A DNA stretch of 53,196 bases from Spartobacteria bacterium (GTDB lineage: Bacteria; Verrucomicrobiota; Kiritimatiellia; RZYC01). A model generated the notes under the pieces. It saw nothing but the letters and a program-made list of their open reading frames with translations. It was not told where the DNA came from and searched no databases. Positions 18,801 to 27,000 of the stretch are shown here, piece after piece; the first letter of the stretch is position 1; each line of letters begins with the position of its first letter. The position numbers and the translations under genes are program-made. Location of the stretch: NCBI GenBank assembly GCA_009930475.1, contig RZYC01000020.1:1-53196 (forward strand). The letters are read 5' to 3'.

Positions 18801-21569
18801 GCCGCCGGGCAACGTGATGGAACCGCCGCAGAGACCGAACGAGCCGTCCGTGCCGTAAAATCCAATCACCCGCGCCTGAGGCAAACGCCCAATGGCCATG
18901 GTCATTCCTTCGCCGGAACTGATCGTGCCGGGATTGACCAGCACGGCGACTGGACCGCGATAGCACACCGGCTGCGGCGTGACGGACATATAATCGAGAT
19001 ACGGATATTCACCGGTTTCGTCCAGCGTGATCCGCGTAAACTGTCCGTCCACTTCGTTGTACCATTCCTGCCCTTCATAAAACGCAGTCGAGGTGTAGAA
19101 AAAGCCCGACAGCGTCGCCGCCAAATCATCCCGTCCACCGAAGTTGCCGCGTAAATCCACAATCACGCCCGGCACATTGGACGCAACGAACGTTCCGACG
19201 GCCTCCGCAAAGGCGTCGTAAATTCCGGAAATATCCGACGGATCGGTCAGGCTTTCTTCAATCCGGATCAGCACATAACCCAGCCCGTTGGTCAGGATTT
19301 CATAGTCCACCGGATCGGCATACAAATCCTGACGGCACGCAAAATTCAGCAGAGGGAAGGTGGCATAGGAATCGGCTGTGGCCGTGAGCGTGACCGTCTG
19401 CGGGGTTCCCGCACCGGGATTTTGGAACTGTATGGAGACATCCGTGCCGACCGGATCGCGCACCAGCAGGCGAAGTTGTTCGAGTCGTTCATGATCCAGC
19501 GTGGCCTGCGGATCAATTTCCATGATGGTCGCCATGGCTTTCAGCGGATAGTCGCCCACATTAATCTGTGCGAGGGCCGAGGTCACCGCGATGCCGCCCC
19601 AGCTCAGTATTTCCGCGCCGATCTGCATACCGGCGAATTGCGCGGGTCCGTTGGTAAGCAGCGCCGCCGCGATCATGCGGCCATCATCCAGTTCGGCCAA
19701 CGCCAAGCCATAGCCGCCCCCCGCAACGGTTACGGCCCATGCATCGGGCACGGTGTAATTCGTCGCACTCAACCGGACATGTCCATCGGGGATAGTACCC
19801 ACATAGGCATGCAGAGCCGCATAATACGCTTGCTCGTTGGTTTCCGCCTGCGCCTGCGCGATCCGCGGAAAGGTGTTGCTGTACATCGCGTCCCAATCGA
19901 TGGACTTCCACTCCGTGAAGGCATACTCGCGGGAGAATTTTTCGTGCGCGGCGATAAAGGCATTCGTCCAATCAAGCGCGCTGTAGTCAGCGGGCGTCGG
20001 AATCTTCAGGGCGAGCAGCGTGAGGTCGCACGACGTATCCCCTGCGGCGGTGAATTCCACTTGGTACGTCCCGGGCGAATCACAGTACCAACCAAAGCCG
20101 TTGGTGAACACTTCCGCATCCTCCGGATCGACAGCGGGGGCGACGCGACTGAAAACGTCCGCCACAGTGTTGCTGAGCATGAAACAGTAATACACGTCCT
20201 TCGCCGCGGTGAAATAGAACGCATTCGTATCGCCGACCTCAAGCGTCAGATTGGTGATCGAACCGTTGGTCAGCACCGGCGTGGCGGAATAACCCAATGC
20301 TTCCAGGGCGCGGGGAGCCGCGTCGTACATGGCATAGAAGCAAGTGATCAGGGAATTCATCCCGTCGCGGAGATCCCAAAGCGGCAGATATGCCGCCACG
20401 GAGACCTCTGTGTCCGGATTGTAGGCCATCATGGCCAGATTCCCCACGCGCGCCCCATCATGTCCGAACCCTAAATCCGCACGAAAGTCACAACCGAACC
20501 CGTAGTTGGCATTCGCCGTGGAGGTGCAGGTTTGCATCAACCGCACCGAATCATTGCTCAGCGCACCCTCGCCCCGCATCAACGTACGGATGTAGCGGTT
20601 CATGGCGGGCAGCGTGCCGTAGCCGCTCCCCTCGCCGACCTGCGCACTCATGTTCATGTTCGAAATAACTTCCGTCACGTTCGACGGACCATAGATCGTT
20701 CCCGGCATATAAGGCTCCGGCAACGCGGTATCGGAGGCCAGATTCGGAAAACGGATTTCCGGGAATGCCTGGGGAGCATCGCCTCCGATGACGTGGTCAT
20801 AGAGATAATCCGTCAGTGTTTTATCCGTACCGCTGTGCTGCGAATAAATGCGCGCCACGATTTCCGCGAGCATGGCAAAACCTGTATTACTGTAATGATA
20901 TCCCTCGTCCGGCGCAAAATACGAAAGCTGATACAACGCCGCTTGCGCGACCATTTCCTCGACCGTGAACTGGTGCGTCGGATCGAGCGACATGATGTAG
21001 GCCGTATAACTGTCGCCCCCGCAGTTGGGCACCGTGTCGTTATCCACATCATAAACCCCCGCGCTGTGACGCAGCAGTTGCTCGATGGTGATTTGGTTTT
21101 TATATGGAATAGCCCAGTTCGTGCCGGTTGGAATGTACGGCTCCGCATAACCGGGCATAGCATTGGTGATGGGATCTTCAACATTCAGCCAGCCCCGCTG
21201 CTGCATGTGCAGGACGGCGGTAGCCGTAAAATTCTTTGTATTGCTTGCAAAACGGAACGTCATGTTCGTGGTCAGCGCCAATTCCGGCGTGGATGCCGAC
21301 GAGACAAAGAACCACTCGTTAGTCGTTTGAAGGACCAGGCTCAACGAAGGCACGGATTTGCCCAGGGCGTTTTCCAAGTCGACCCGCACGGCATGAACCG
21401 CGTTGGAGACCCGTTCAGCGTCCGACTGCGCCTCCGCCGACGCGGAAAGCGCCAGAAAAAGGACCAGAAAAAAGTTCCAATGATTGGAAGTTTTACGAAA
21501 TAAAGTTCCAATGATTGGAAGTTTTCCCAAAATAAGTTCCAATGATTGGAAGTTTTCGATTTCTTTCAT
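12813..21569 (-). CDS. Giant secreted polyhydrolase: three beta-lactamase-family domains, S41 protease, S33 hydrolase
   Basis: 2918 residues from the ATG at 21569, which has AGAGG upstream; an extension to 21626 lacks one. A signal peptide ends near 48 (NFFLVLFLALSASAEAQ). In order: serine hydrolase 1 (about 50-430; SNTK near 109, YSN, HDG); a beta-rich spacer; S41 tail-specific protease (about 525-1000; DGH, DLRGNFGG, Ser in ISSGEG near 884); serine hydrolase 2 (about 1005-1370; SCSK near 1047, YNN, KDG); a beta module; serine hydrolase 3 (about 1645-1990; SCSK near 1693, YNN, HDG); a beta module; S33 hydrolase with TAP-like C-terminal part (about 2280-2790; NGGPG, GVSYG near 2453, TYD near 2681, VGHG near 2709); and a beta-rich tail. 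Every catalytic set looks intact. Function is inferred to be peptide or wall-fragment processing outside the cytoplasm. The second paralogue (24021-30893) lacks hydrolase 2. Confidence 0.88.
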   Translation of the reverse strand: MKEIENFQSLELILGKLPIIGTLFRKTSNHWNFFLVLFLALSASAEAQSDAERVSNAVHAVRVDLENALGKSVPSLSLVLQTTNEWFFVSSASTPELALTTNMTFRFASNTKNFTATAVLHMQQRGWLNVEDPITNAMPGYAEPYIPTGTNWAIPYKNQITIEQLLRHSAGVYDVDNDTVPNCGGDSYTAYIMSLDPTHQFTVEEMVAQAALYQLSYFAPDEGYHYSNTGFAMLAEIVARIYSQHSGTDKTLTDYLYDHVIGGDAPQAFPEIRFPNLASDTALPEPYMPGTIYGPSNVTEVISNMNMSAQVGEGSGYGTLPAMNRYIRTLMRGEGALSNDSVRLMQTCTSTANANYGFGCDFRADLGFGHDGARVGNLAMMAYNPDTEVSVAAYLPLWDLRDGMNSLITCFYAMYDAAPRALEALGYSATPVLTNGSITNLTLEVGDTNAFYFTAAKDVYYCFMLSNTVADVFSRVAPAVDPEDAEVFTNGFGWYCDSPGTYQVEFTAAGDTSCDLTLLALKIPTPADYSALDWTNAFIAAHEKFSREYAFTEWKSIDWDAMYSNTFPRIAQAQAETNEQAYYAALHAYVGTIPDGHVRLSATNYTVPDAWAVTVAGGGYGLALAELDDGRMIAAALLTNGPAQFAGMQIGAEILSWGGIAVTSALAQINVGDYPLKAMATIMEIDPQATLDHERLEQLRLLVRDPVGTDVSIQFQNPGAGTPQTVTLTATADSYATFPLLNFACRQDLYADPVDYEILTNGLGYVLIRIEESLTDPSDISGIYDAFAEAVGTFVASNVPGVIVDLRGNFGGRDDLAATLSGFFYTSTAFYEGQEWYNEVDGQFTRITLDETGEYPYLDYMSVTPQPVCYRGPVAVLVNPGTISSGEGMTMAIGRLPQARVIGFYGTDGSFGLCGGSITLPGGYTIQYPYGRSLNAEWEIQLDSQNGVGGVPPEIRVPKTEENVLAFAAGTDVELNYATDYLLGLQNYTNTIAQTSALITNLMAQHNIPALSIALVDGTNIVWAEGFGTANREAGTPADADTIYRIASCSKTFASASIMQLQDAGRLTIEDPVTNTVPAFTLLPRYPDQSSITIRELLAHQAQLPGCYFRHADSTVPYDSYYDMMLALMAEDYLIEPRGFLQKYNNNGFTLIEGVVASANTNGLDYAGYAQANLFQPMGMSNTTFLLSESQSNLLAKVYWNGVLMPDEFVNSPGSGGAYSSASDLARYARFLLNHGTYDGVTVLSSNAVAALWSDQSDEVALVNKEGYAKSGLGWDQIADTSFAYGGQMAWKDGDSLSYSAIICVMPEYGLAAVALNSIPGADTAAAPAAKLALKLALNERFGIPLPSTNPPAFPVSPVTTLTEQQLADVVGIYSAEGGYDLVTGTVSSITWISGADGVSPIRHEDLVPHEDGWFSTTNTPEFRLTFTNIGGRIIMRNHVRYEEYLRIIVQAERFTPAPLSAAWSNRVGATWITGDVEPDSYLWLLGSYPTLQLDVDDGVLSVYSSSCQTLQPRNDDLAFPLLSTASQPSALQVRSTNGHEVIRYSGYDFLRVDELPALQVGQSSTGTLAAGASVLYQFTIAAPVWHGIYVAPTNLIVRPQTVDLSTPGTYSLILQNPATSAVPYTLRLYNFTNTIAQVSALITNLMVENDLVGLGFSMVDGDQVVMAEGFGLADRERGITADKDTVFMIGSCSKPFGAVAAMQLVEEGLLDLDVSITNALPGFTIHQRFANNIITPRTILTHHSGLPGDIFNLGFSVRPIPDAQQSLQQLISSEYTLMPTNTCWAYNNCGFVLLNGMFTNLAGQTLDVFARERLLDRMGMTNSSIVSEEGMHKACPYIDGVVQPDEYVNVGFAGAIYSTASDMAKYMRMLLNGGMGEVSRVLPEERLASMFVKQNGDIPLDQFNTILNMGIGFILDPPWMQYMGKVVWHDGATDFYRSMVRVAVDARLGCFISCNTAEAEAINPEIIDAALKWAYEEKTGIAPPAPVEPGTPALADAPPEVIALATNGVFVTGAGYDYFTANETGLVAHINAQSDSPVTAQLVYRDNGWFMPVATNTPQFLFTQSVGRVIYVLKNFAYGVTNLALMGEQSAGLTPVDPAWTGRLGHWWATNLHPDDISWHGDAVIETDIMLDLSMRENMLMAQGGGVMAATNGSIAFAAGLGRNKGSALQVRPDGALCFLGVHYRSANSIPVLSAGAQTNGITVSNETHWLRIDAPTGQPLTIDRETDAELAAYLYTTNGSQLGQANRAHAFHLDASNAQPVMAAIVRNGTNTGSWTLAAHTNALPFYSMVPPTDWPAELTARSNLYPNTDFGYVFVPENRAGSANRLIGNLYTATNILKIAVARMNSSNPAAMPFFFCNGGPGDSGIRCAYQYFLKSLTNHFDVYLIDQRGIGYSQPDVNFGEQEDPAAMQYRLIMLQGADLSAINTLESSRDLDDLAAAFALTNVNLHGVSYGTLLAQTLMRREPNWLRAVILDGVVAANIPFISQRGPIRNDALNALFADVAAHPRASVWYPDFPTTLYTLATNLQNHPVTLQYSGITNEMNGLDYLNAVLNQMTLSDIGSRERIPTITWRASGQESAALAELYTDIHADTNLFIPGVQSAGMQMMVFKHDILPFDSMEAASNACASLPPLLRQINLNFMQEVVDAAALFAPLGQADPSFILPVTSAIPTLVINGTYDTQTGTNWAAEVARHLPNSHLVTVPTVGHGVLFASNGCTEQIIRAFLANPSNTPDTSCLTNMNIDFPPPWPTNTETAVWDETVTNTFTSPNSGLWYRFNAVSGLVYTVRQSPAHLTISVLNDQADLMVAGGDSDLSWQSPTSGENYLWLMAAQTGIVESTVDVPLIIHTMTRTEGQLNLSWQSLTNVTVGVWRTTNLCNQAAALCIRSNIAAQGWMTSVTNVDEALSIMQFYYLKDE
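21475..21551. repeat. Three TTCCAATGATTGGAA palindromes with 31-bp period inside a coding region
   Basis: Units at 21475-21489, 21506-21520 and 21537-21551, each flanked by AAG before and GTTTT after. They lie within the first 32 codons of the giant gene. On the coding strand the unit reads TTCCAATCATTGGAA, which is open in all three frames; the 31-base period shifts the frame each time, giving FQSLE, PIIG and SNHW in turn. Confidence 0.95.
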
Positions 21570-21604
21570 TTTTGCCTCTCTTTCACAAAGTAGCGTTCTT
21601 CCAG

Positions 21605-23959
21605 TTAAGGGGTAAGCAGCAACCATTGAGGGATGATGAGCGGGCAGGGAATGCGGATGCTCATGATCTCGGAAAAGATGCTGCTACCAGTTTCGTTTTC
21701 AGCGCGAATTCTGTAGTAAAACCATTGTCCGGAAGTCAGATTGGTCAGGGCATGGGTGCGAGCCAGTCCCATGGGGGCATTGCTATAGGTGGAGAAGAAG
21801 GTTGTAAACTGGTCGTCCAATGCGATGTCGAGAACGTAGTTGGTGGCTCCGGCGCAGGACGCCCAGGCGGCGATGAAGCCATCCGCTGTAAACCGCGTGG
21901 CGGGTCGAGCGGTCGGGGCATCGGGCGGCACGTTGGTTATGTCTGCCCATGTGTTGCTGGAGGTGACTTTTATAAACGCGTAGTCGCCGCCGTCCCGGTC
22001 GTCGGCGCCATTGAATATAATGGGGCCGGTCGCTCCGGCAAAGGTGGCGGCATTGGTGCGTATGGCTTGGCGGACGTCGGCGACGGTTCCGGTTCCCGCC
22101 GTGTCGCGGAGAGCAAGGGCTGCCAGCCAGAGGCTATCGTAGGTGTGCAGGGAGTAGGAACGGGGCGGCTCACCTGTGAGTGATTCAATGGCCGCGCCTA
22201 CGGTCGCGAAAAGCTGATTCGTGAAATCGGCTGGCTGAGAGCAGATCAATTGGGTTTGACGGGCAGCTTGCAGCGCCGGAGCGTTGGTCATCAGAAACAT
22301 ATCGCCCGCGAAGCCGTCAGTACCGTACCAGCGAACGGCCAGCAGGTTAGTGTGGGTTGCGGCGGATTGAAGAAGCGTCTGTCCCTCGTCAAATACGATC
22401 ATGAGCAGCCCGAGGCTGTCGGTTCCGGTCAGGGCGATTTGCGCGGAGACGTACCCATTCACATTGGACATCACTTCAGGCAAAAACTGCGGTATTCGGG
22501 GCAGATAGGAGTCAAGAAAAAGATGTCCTCCCATATTGGTATAGTTTTGCACAAAAGCATGATGAACATCCTCTCCGTAAATGTCAGAACGCGCAAGCAG
22601 TGCCAGATTGGTAATGCCGTCGGCGATGATTTGCTGCGCGAGCTGTCGGGCCTGATGCGCATCGTCCATGGTCGGGCGCATCAGGTGGTCGTTGGTGATG
22701 GCGAGACGGGTGGCGGTGGACGCGCTGGCCAGCAGCAGCATGCCGTGTTCATTGGCGAATTCGAGCAAGGCTTCCGCCTCGGCGCTGGTGTGTGGGCCGA
22801 TGACCACCTGCACGCCCTGCGTGTAGAATTGCTGCAATTTCGCGAGGGCGACGTGCGGGTCGGTCATGGTGTCTTCGACCAGAAGCCTGAAGGGGGGCAT
22901 GCCCGGGGTGTTGGTGATTTCGGCAAAGGCGATTTCACAGGCCGCGCGCTGTGACTGGCCCTTGCTCTGCAAATCTCCGCTGAGGGCGAGCAACGCGCCG
23001 ATTACATTGGTTCCTCCCGGAGCCTGGTAGGGATTGGTTTCTGCTCTGAGGCGCGGCGTGGCCCGTCGGCCAAATCCTCCTGAGCTGACATACATGGCGA
23101 CGGAACAGCTCATGTCGAAGGGATACCAGTTTTCATAGCCGGCCAGGGTGGTGCTGTTGATCCAGCGGAAGACATCATTGAGAAAATACATGGAGGTGCC
23201 CCAGCGAAGCGAGGTGGAGACAATGGAAAAATGTTCCGGCATGGTTGCCGTGGCCATGATGCGAAGCATGACGACCTCGCCGGTTGTGGAGCAGCCGGAC
23301 AGTGAAAAGCCCCGATAGGAACAGGTGCCGCGATAGGCTTGATACGAAGATCGGTCGCGCAAGAGATTCATGCGGTAGACATCGCCGTACCCGTTGGTCA
23401 TCACTAGGCTGAAAGCGGTTCTCGGCTCCGCCCGCGCTTCCGGCTCCTTCAGCAGGGTATCCACCATGCGCGGATCGGAAAGATCGGGGATCTGCTCGCC
23501 AGAATCGATCTCTTCATTACTGGACCTCATCCCTGCTGACCGTCCAAAGCCGCCTGAATTGATATACATAGCGACGGAACAACTCATGTCATAAGGATAC
23601 CAGTTTTCATAGCCGGACATGACGGTGCTGTTGAGGGGACGGAACACGTCGTTAAGGACATACATGGTGGTGCCCCACCGGAGCGAGGTGGAAAGGATCG
23701 AGAAGTATTCCGGCACGGTCGGGGTGGCCATGATGCGGAGCATAACGACTTCGCCGGTAGTGGAGCAGCCGGACAGCGCAAATCCCCGATAGGAACAGAC
23801 ACCGCGATAGGCCTGGTACGTGGATCGGTCGCGCAAGAGATTCATGCGGTAGACATCGCCGTACCCGTTGGTCATCACCAAACTGAATGCCGCTTGTGCA
23901 GACGCAGCAAGCAGGAAAAAAATCGCAAACACGAGACCCAGCTTTTTCAACTTTGTCAT
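21605..23959 (-). CDS. Secreted receptor-type protein: duplicated 116-residue module, periplasmic ligand-binding domain, FN3-like tail
   Basis: 784 residues. The signal peptide MTKLKKLGLVFAIFFLLAAS ends near 24. Residues 25-140 and 183-298 are two near-identical copies of a module I do not recognise, each with three Cys (in CSYRG, SGCST and MSCSV). Residues about 315-680 match the Leu/Ile/Val-type ligand-binding fold (Peripla_BP_6): IGALLALSGDLQSKGQSQ, VVIGPHTSAEAEALLEFA, and SLHTYDSLWLAALAL. Residues about 690-775 are a fibronectin-III-like strand set. No ABC permease or ATPase is nearby, so import is unlikely; binding of a ligand at the cell surface or in the periplasm is inferred. It sits 61 bases after one giant hydrolase gene and 35 bases before the other, probably in one operon. 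Confidence 0.8.
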   Translation of the reverse strand: MTKLKKLGLVFAIFFLLAASAQAAFSLVMTNGYGDVYRMNLLRDRSTYQAYRGVCSYRGFALSGCSTTGEVVMLRIMATPTVPEYFSILSTSLRWGTTMYVLNDVFRPLNSTVMSGYENWYPYDMSCSVAMYINSGGFGRSAGMRSSNEEIDSGEQIPDLSDPRMVDTLLKEPEARAEPRTAFSLVMTNGYGDVYRMNLLRDRSSYQAYRGTCSYRGFSLSGCSTTGEVVMLRIMATATMPEHFSIVSTSLRWGTSMYFLNDVFRWINSTTLAGYENWYPFDMSCSVAMYVSSGGFGRRATPRLRAETNPYQAPGGTNVIGALLALSGDLQSKGQSQRAACEIAFAEITNTPGMPPFRLLVEDTMTDPHVALAKLQQFYTQGVQVVIGPHTSAEAEALLEFANEHGMLLLASASTATRLAITNDHLMRPTMDDAHQARQLAQQIIADGITNLALLARSDIYGEDVHHAFVQNYTNMGGHLFLDSYLPRIPQFLPEVMSNVNGYVSAQIALTGTDSLGLLMIVFDEGQTLLQSAATHTNLLAVRWYGTDGFAGDMFLMTNAPALQAARQTQLICSQPADFTNQLFATVGAAIESLTGEPPRSYSLHTYDSLWLAALALRDTAGTGTVADVRQAIRTNAATFAGATGPIIFNGADDRDGGDYAFIKVTSSNTWADITNVPPDAPTARPATRFTADGFIAAWASCAGATNYVLDIALDDQFTTFFSTYSNAPMGLARTHALTNLTSGQWFYYRIRAENETGSSIFSEIMSIRIPCPLIIPQWLLLTP
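23066..23887. repeat. Intragenic 348-bp duplication with 474-bp period
   Basis: Segments 23066-23413 and 23540-23887 encode the two copies of the 116-residue module. Long stretches are identical at the DNA level, for example around 23349 and 23823, which are 474 bases (158 codons) apart. The 42-codon linker (residues 141-182) is not repeated. Confidence 0.9.
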
Positions 23960-24020
23960 AGTGAACCGCCTTATGTTTCCTTTATTCGTGCATTACATTT
24001 CATACGTTGTCCGGAACAAA

Positions 24021-27000
24021 TCACTCCATCAGCAACGGCCAGAAGACGGGGAATCCGATGAGGTGTGAGGTGGGCAGAAAGGTGATGTTGCCAGATTCTT
24101 CGGCAATGATCCAGAGGTAGTATGGGGTGTCGAGGGACGGGCGGAAGTTGAGGGGGGCGTTGGTAGCGGTGGCCAGGTTGGTGGCGTTGGTGTCGACGAT
24201 GTGGAAGATGGCCGAGCCGACGCTCGGCGCTCCTAAGGTGAGGCGCTGCCGTTCTTCGGCGGTCAGGGTGTACCAGGCTCCGCTGTGGGGGTAGGTGAAG
24301 GTGTTGGTGAGGGGGACGCCGAAGGTTAGGGGTGAGGCGTTGGCGGGCCAGGGCGGCGGGAAGTCGAGGGTGAGGCTGGCCAAGCAAGTGGTGTCGAGGG
24401 GGGTGGTGGGGTTGGCGAGGAATTGGCGGAAAAGCTGGGTCATGCAGCCGTTCGTTTCAAAGAGGACGCCGTGTCCGACGGTGGGAGGAATGACGAGTTG
24501 GGCGTTGGGGAGGTGGCTGGCGACTTCGGCGGCCCAGTTAGTGCCGGTGGCGCGGTCATAGGTGCCATTGACGACCAGAGCGGGGATGGGAGCGGATACG
24601 GGGTTGGTGAAGGTGTTGTCGACCTGGCCGCATGGCTCAAGTTGGGCGGTCATGGCCAGAATCTCTTCCAGGGTTTGGAGTTGCGATTGGCGGAGGATGT
24701 CGGGGATTCCTTCGCACTGGCGGCGGGCTTCGTCCATGGAGAAGAAGGGCATGAAATCGTGGTTGTTGACGAGGAGGGACATCAGTCCGGAGGAGGCGTT
24801 GTCGAAAGCGATGTGGTATTCGGCGAGCTCGGCCAGCGCCTGGGTTTCGCCGCGACTGGCACGCCAGACGATGCTCGGGATGCATTCGCGGTCGCCCAAA
24901 TCGGAGATACCCATCTGGCCTTCAACCATTTGCAGGAAAAGAAATCCGTCCACGGGCACGGGGATGCCGCCCATTTGTACAACGACCGGATTGTTGGTGA
25001 GTTGGCGCGCGAGAGCAAAATAGGCGTTTTCAAAGCCGGGATAGCGCACGGAGGTCGTCGGCTGGGCGGCGATGTCGGAAAAGAGTGCGCGGTAGGCGTT
25101 GTAGCAGACGGGGCCACCACCTGCGAGGAAGGGGACATTAGCCGCGACGACTCCGTCGAGGATGACGGCCTCAAGCCAGGCGGGATTGCGGCGCATGAGG
25201 GTTTGCACGAGCAGCGAACCGTAGGAATGTCCGTGCAGGGTGACGTTGGTAAGGGCAAGGGCCTGGGCGATGTCGTCGAGGTCGTAGCTGGATTCGAGGG
25301 TGTTGATGGTGGACAGGTCGGCGTCCTGGAGGCGGTCGACGCGGTATTGCGTGTCGCACATGGATTCGCCACTCCTTGCGCCGAGGTCGGGTTGGGAGTA
25401 GTTGATGCCGCGCTGGTCGAGCAGGTAGACGTCGTGGGTGGTGGTGAAATCGCGGAGGAATTGGGCGAGGGTGCAGCGTATGGAACTGGTGCCGGGGCCG
25501 CCGTGGCAGAAGAAGTAGGGTTTTGCGGCGGCGTTGGTGGATATCATGCGGGCGACGGCGAGTTTCAGGACATGGGTCGCCGGGCTTTGATTGCCAATCA
25601 GATGATTGGTGCTCCCTTCGTGGTTTTCGGGTACAAAGACGTAGCCGAATTGCAAGTCGCCGTAGGCATTGGAGTGGGTCACGAGATAGTCAGGCCAGTC
25701 TGCAGGCGGGATCTGCGAATAAAACGGAACGGCGTTCGTATGGACGACAAGCTTCCACGGGCCGGTGTTGGTACCGTTGCGGAGGATGGCGGCCATGACG
25801 GGTTGGGCGTTGGTGGCGTCGAGACGGACAGCGTGGGCGCGGTTGGCCTGGCCGAGATAGCTGTCGTTAGTGGTGTAGAGGTAGGCGGTGATGTCGTGAT
25901 CGGTGACGAGATCGAAGGTGAGCGGAGCGGCGGAGGCGGGAATGCGGAACCAGCAGGTTTCGTCGCCTGAGGTGACCCCATTGGTGGATGATCCCGGCAT
26001 GAGTACGGGGATATTCGTTTCGTTACAGTAAGTCACCCCCATGAAGGCGAGGGTGTCGGCATCCGGCGTGCGCAGGGCGGAACCCTTGTTGCGTCCGAGT
26101 CCGGCGGCGAAGGCGAGCGCGTCGTTGGTGGCGGACATGACGTAGAGATTTTCCGTCTGCACGAGGAGCATGGCATCCCGTTCGTAGAGATTCAGCATGG
26201 GCCAGGCAAGTCGAAGATCGTCGCCATGCCAGGAAATGTCATCGGGGTGCAGGTTGACAGCCCACCAGCGTCCGAGGCGGTTGCTCCAGGCGGGGTTGAA
26301 TCCATCGATGTCGGCAGAGCGTTCCCCTCGGAGGGTCAGGTTGGTCACGGGTTGATCAAAACTTCGCAGCAGACTGAGGACGCGCCCGACAGTCTGCGTG
26401 AAGGAAAGTTGCGGGGCATAGGCGTTCGTGGGCGTGAACCATCCATTCTCGCGATGGGTCCACAAGCTTTCGGTGGATGCATCGGATTGCGCATTAAAAA
26501 GGGCGAGAAGATTCGTGCCATCGTAGCGGAAACGATCATAGCCGTCGCCGGTGACAAAGACTCCGTTGGTGGCCAGGGCCAGCACGGCGGGAGGGGGAAC
26601 GGCGACGGACGGTGTGCCGGGATCCAGTGGCGCGGGCGGAGCAATGCCGGTTTTCTCTTCGAAGGCCCATTTCAGGGCGGCGTCCACGACGGTATAGTTC
26701 AGGCTGGCACCCTCGGCGGAGTTGCACGAAATGAAGCAGCCTAGTTGCGCATCCAGCGCCACACGCAGGAGCGTGCGAAAATAAACGGTGCCGCCATCGT
26801 GCCAGATGACCTTGCCCAGGTATTGCAGCGTGGGCGGATCGAGTATGAACCCGATACCCTGATTCAGTAGCGTGTTGAACTGATCGAGCGGGATGTCGGC
26901 ATTTTGTTTGGTGGCCATGGCGCGGAGGGTCGCGTTGGAGATCACGCGGGCGTGGTCACCCATGCCGTCGGCAAGGAGCATGCGCGTGTAACGTGCCATA

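Noticed and set aside
21475-21551. CRISPR array
   Set aside because: Only three 15-base palindromic units with 16-base spacers, translated as part of a gene; no cas genes occur in the window.
17706-25970. Long open frames on the plus strand opposite the giant genes (for example 17706-19154 and 24423-25970)
   Set aside because: They are antisense to well-supported domains with intact catalytic motifs, have no ribosome sites or recognisable families, and arise from the GC-rich codon pattern of the true genes.
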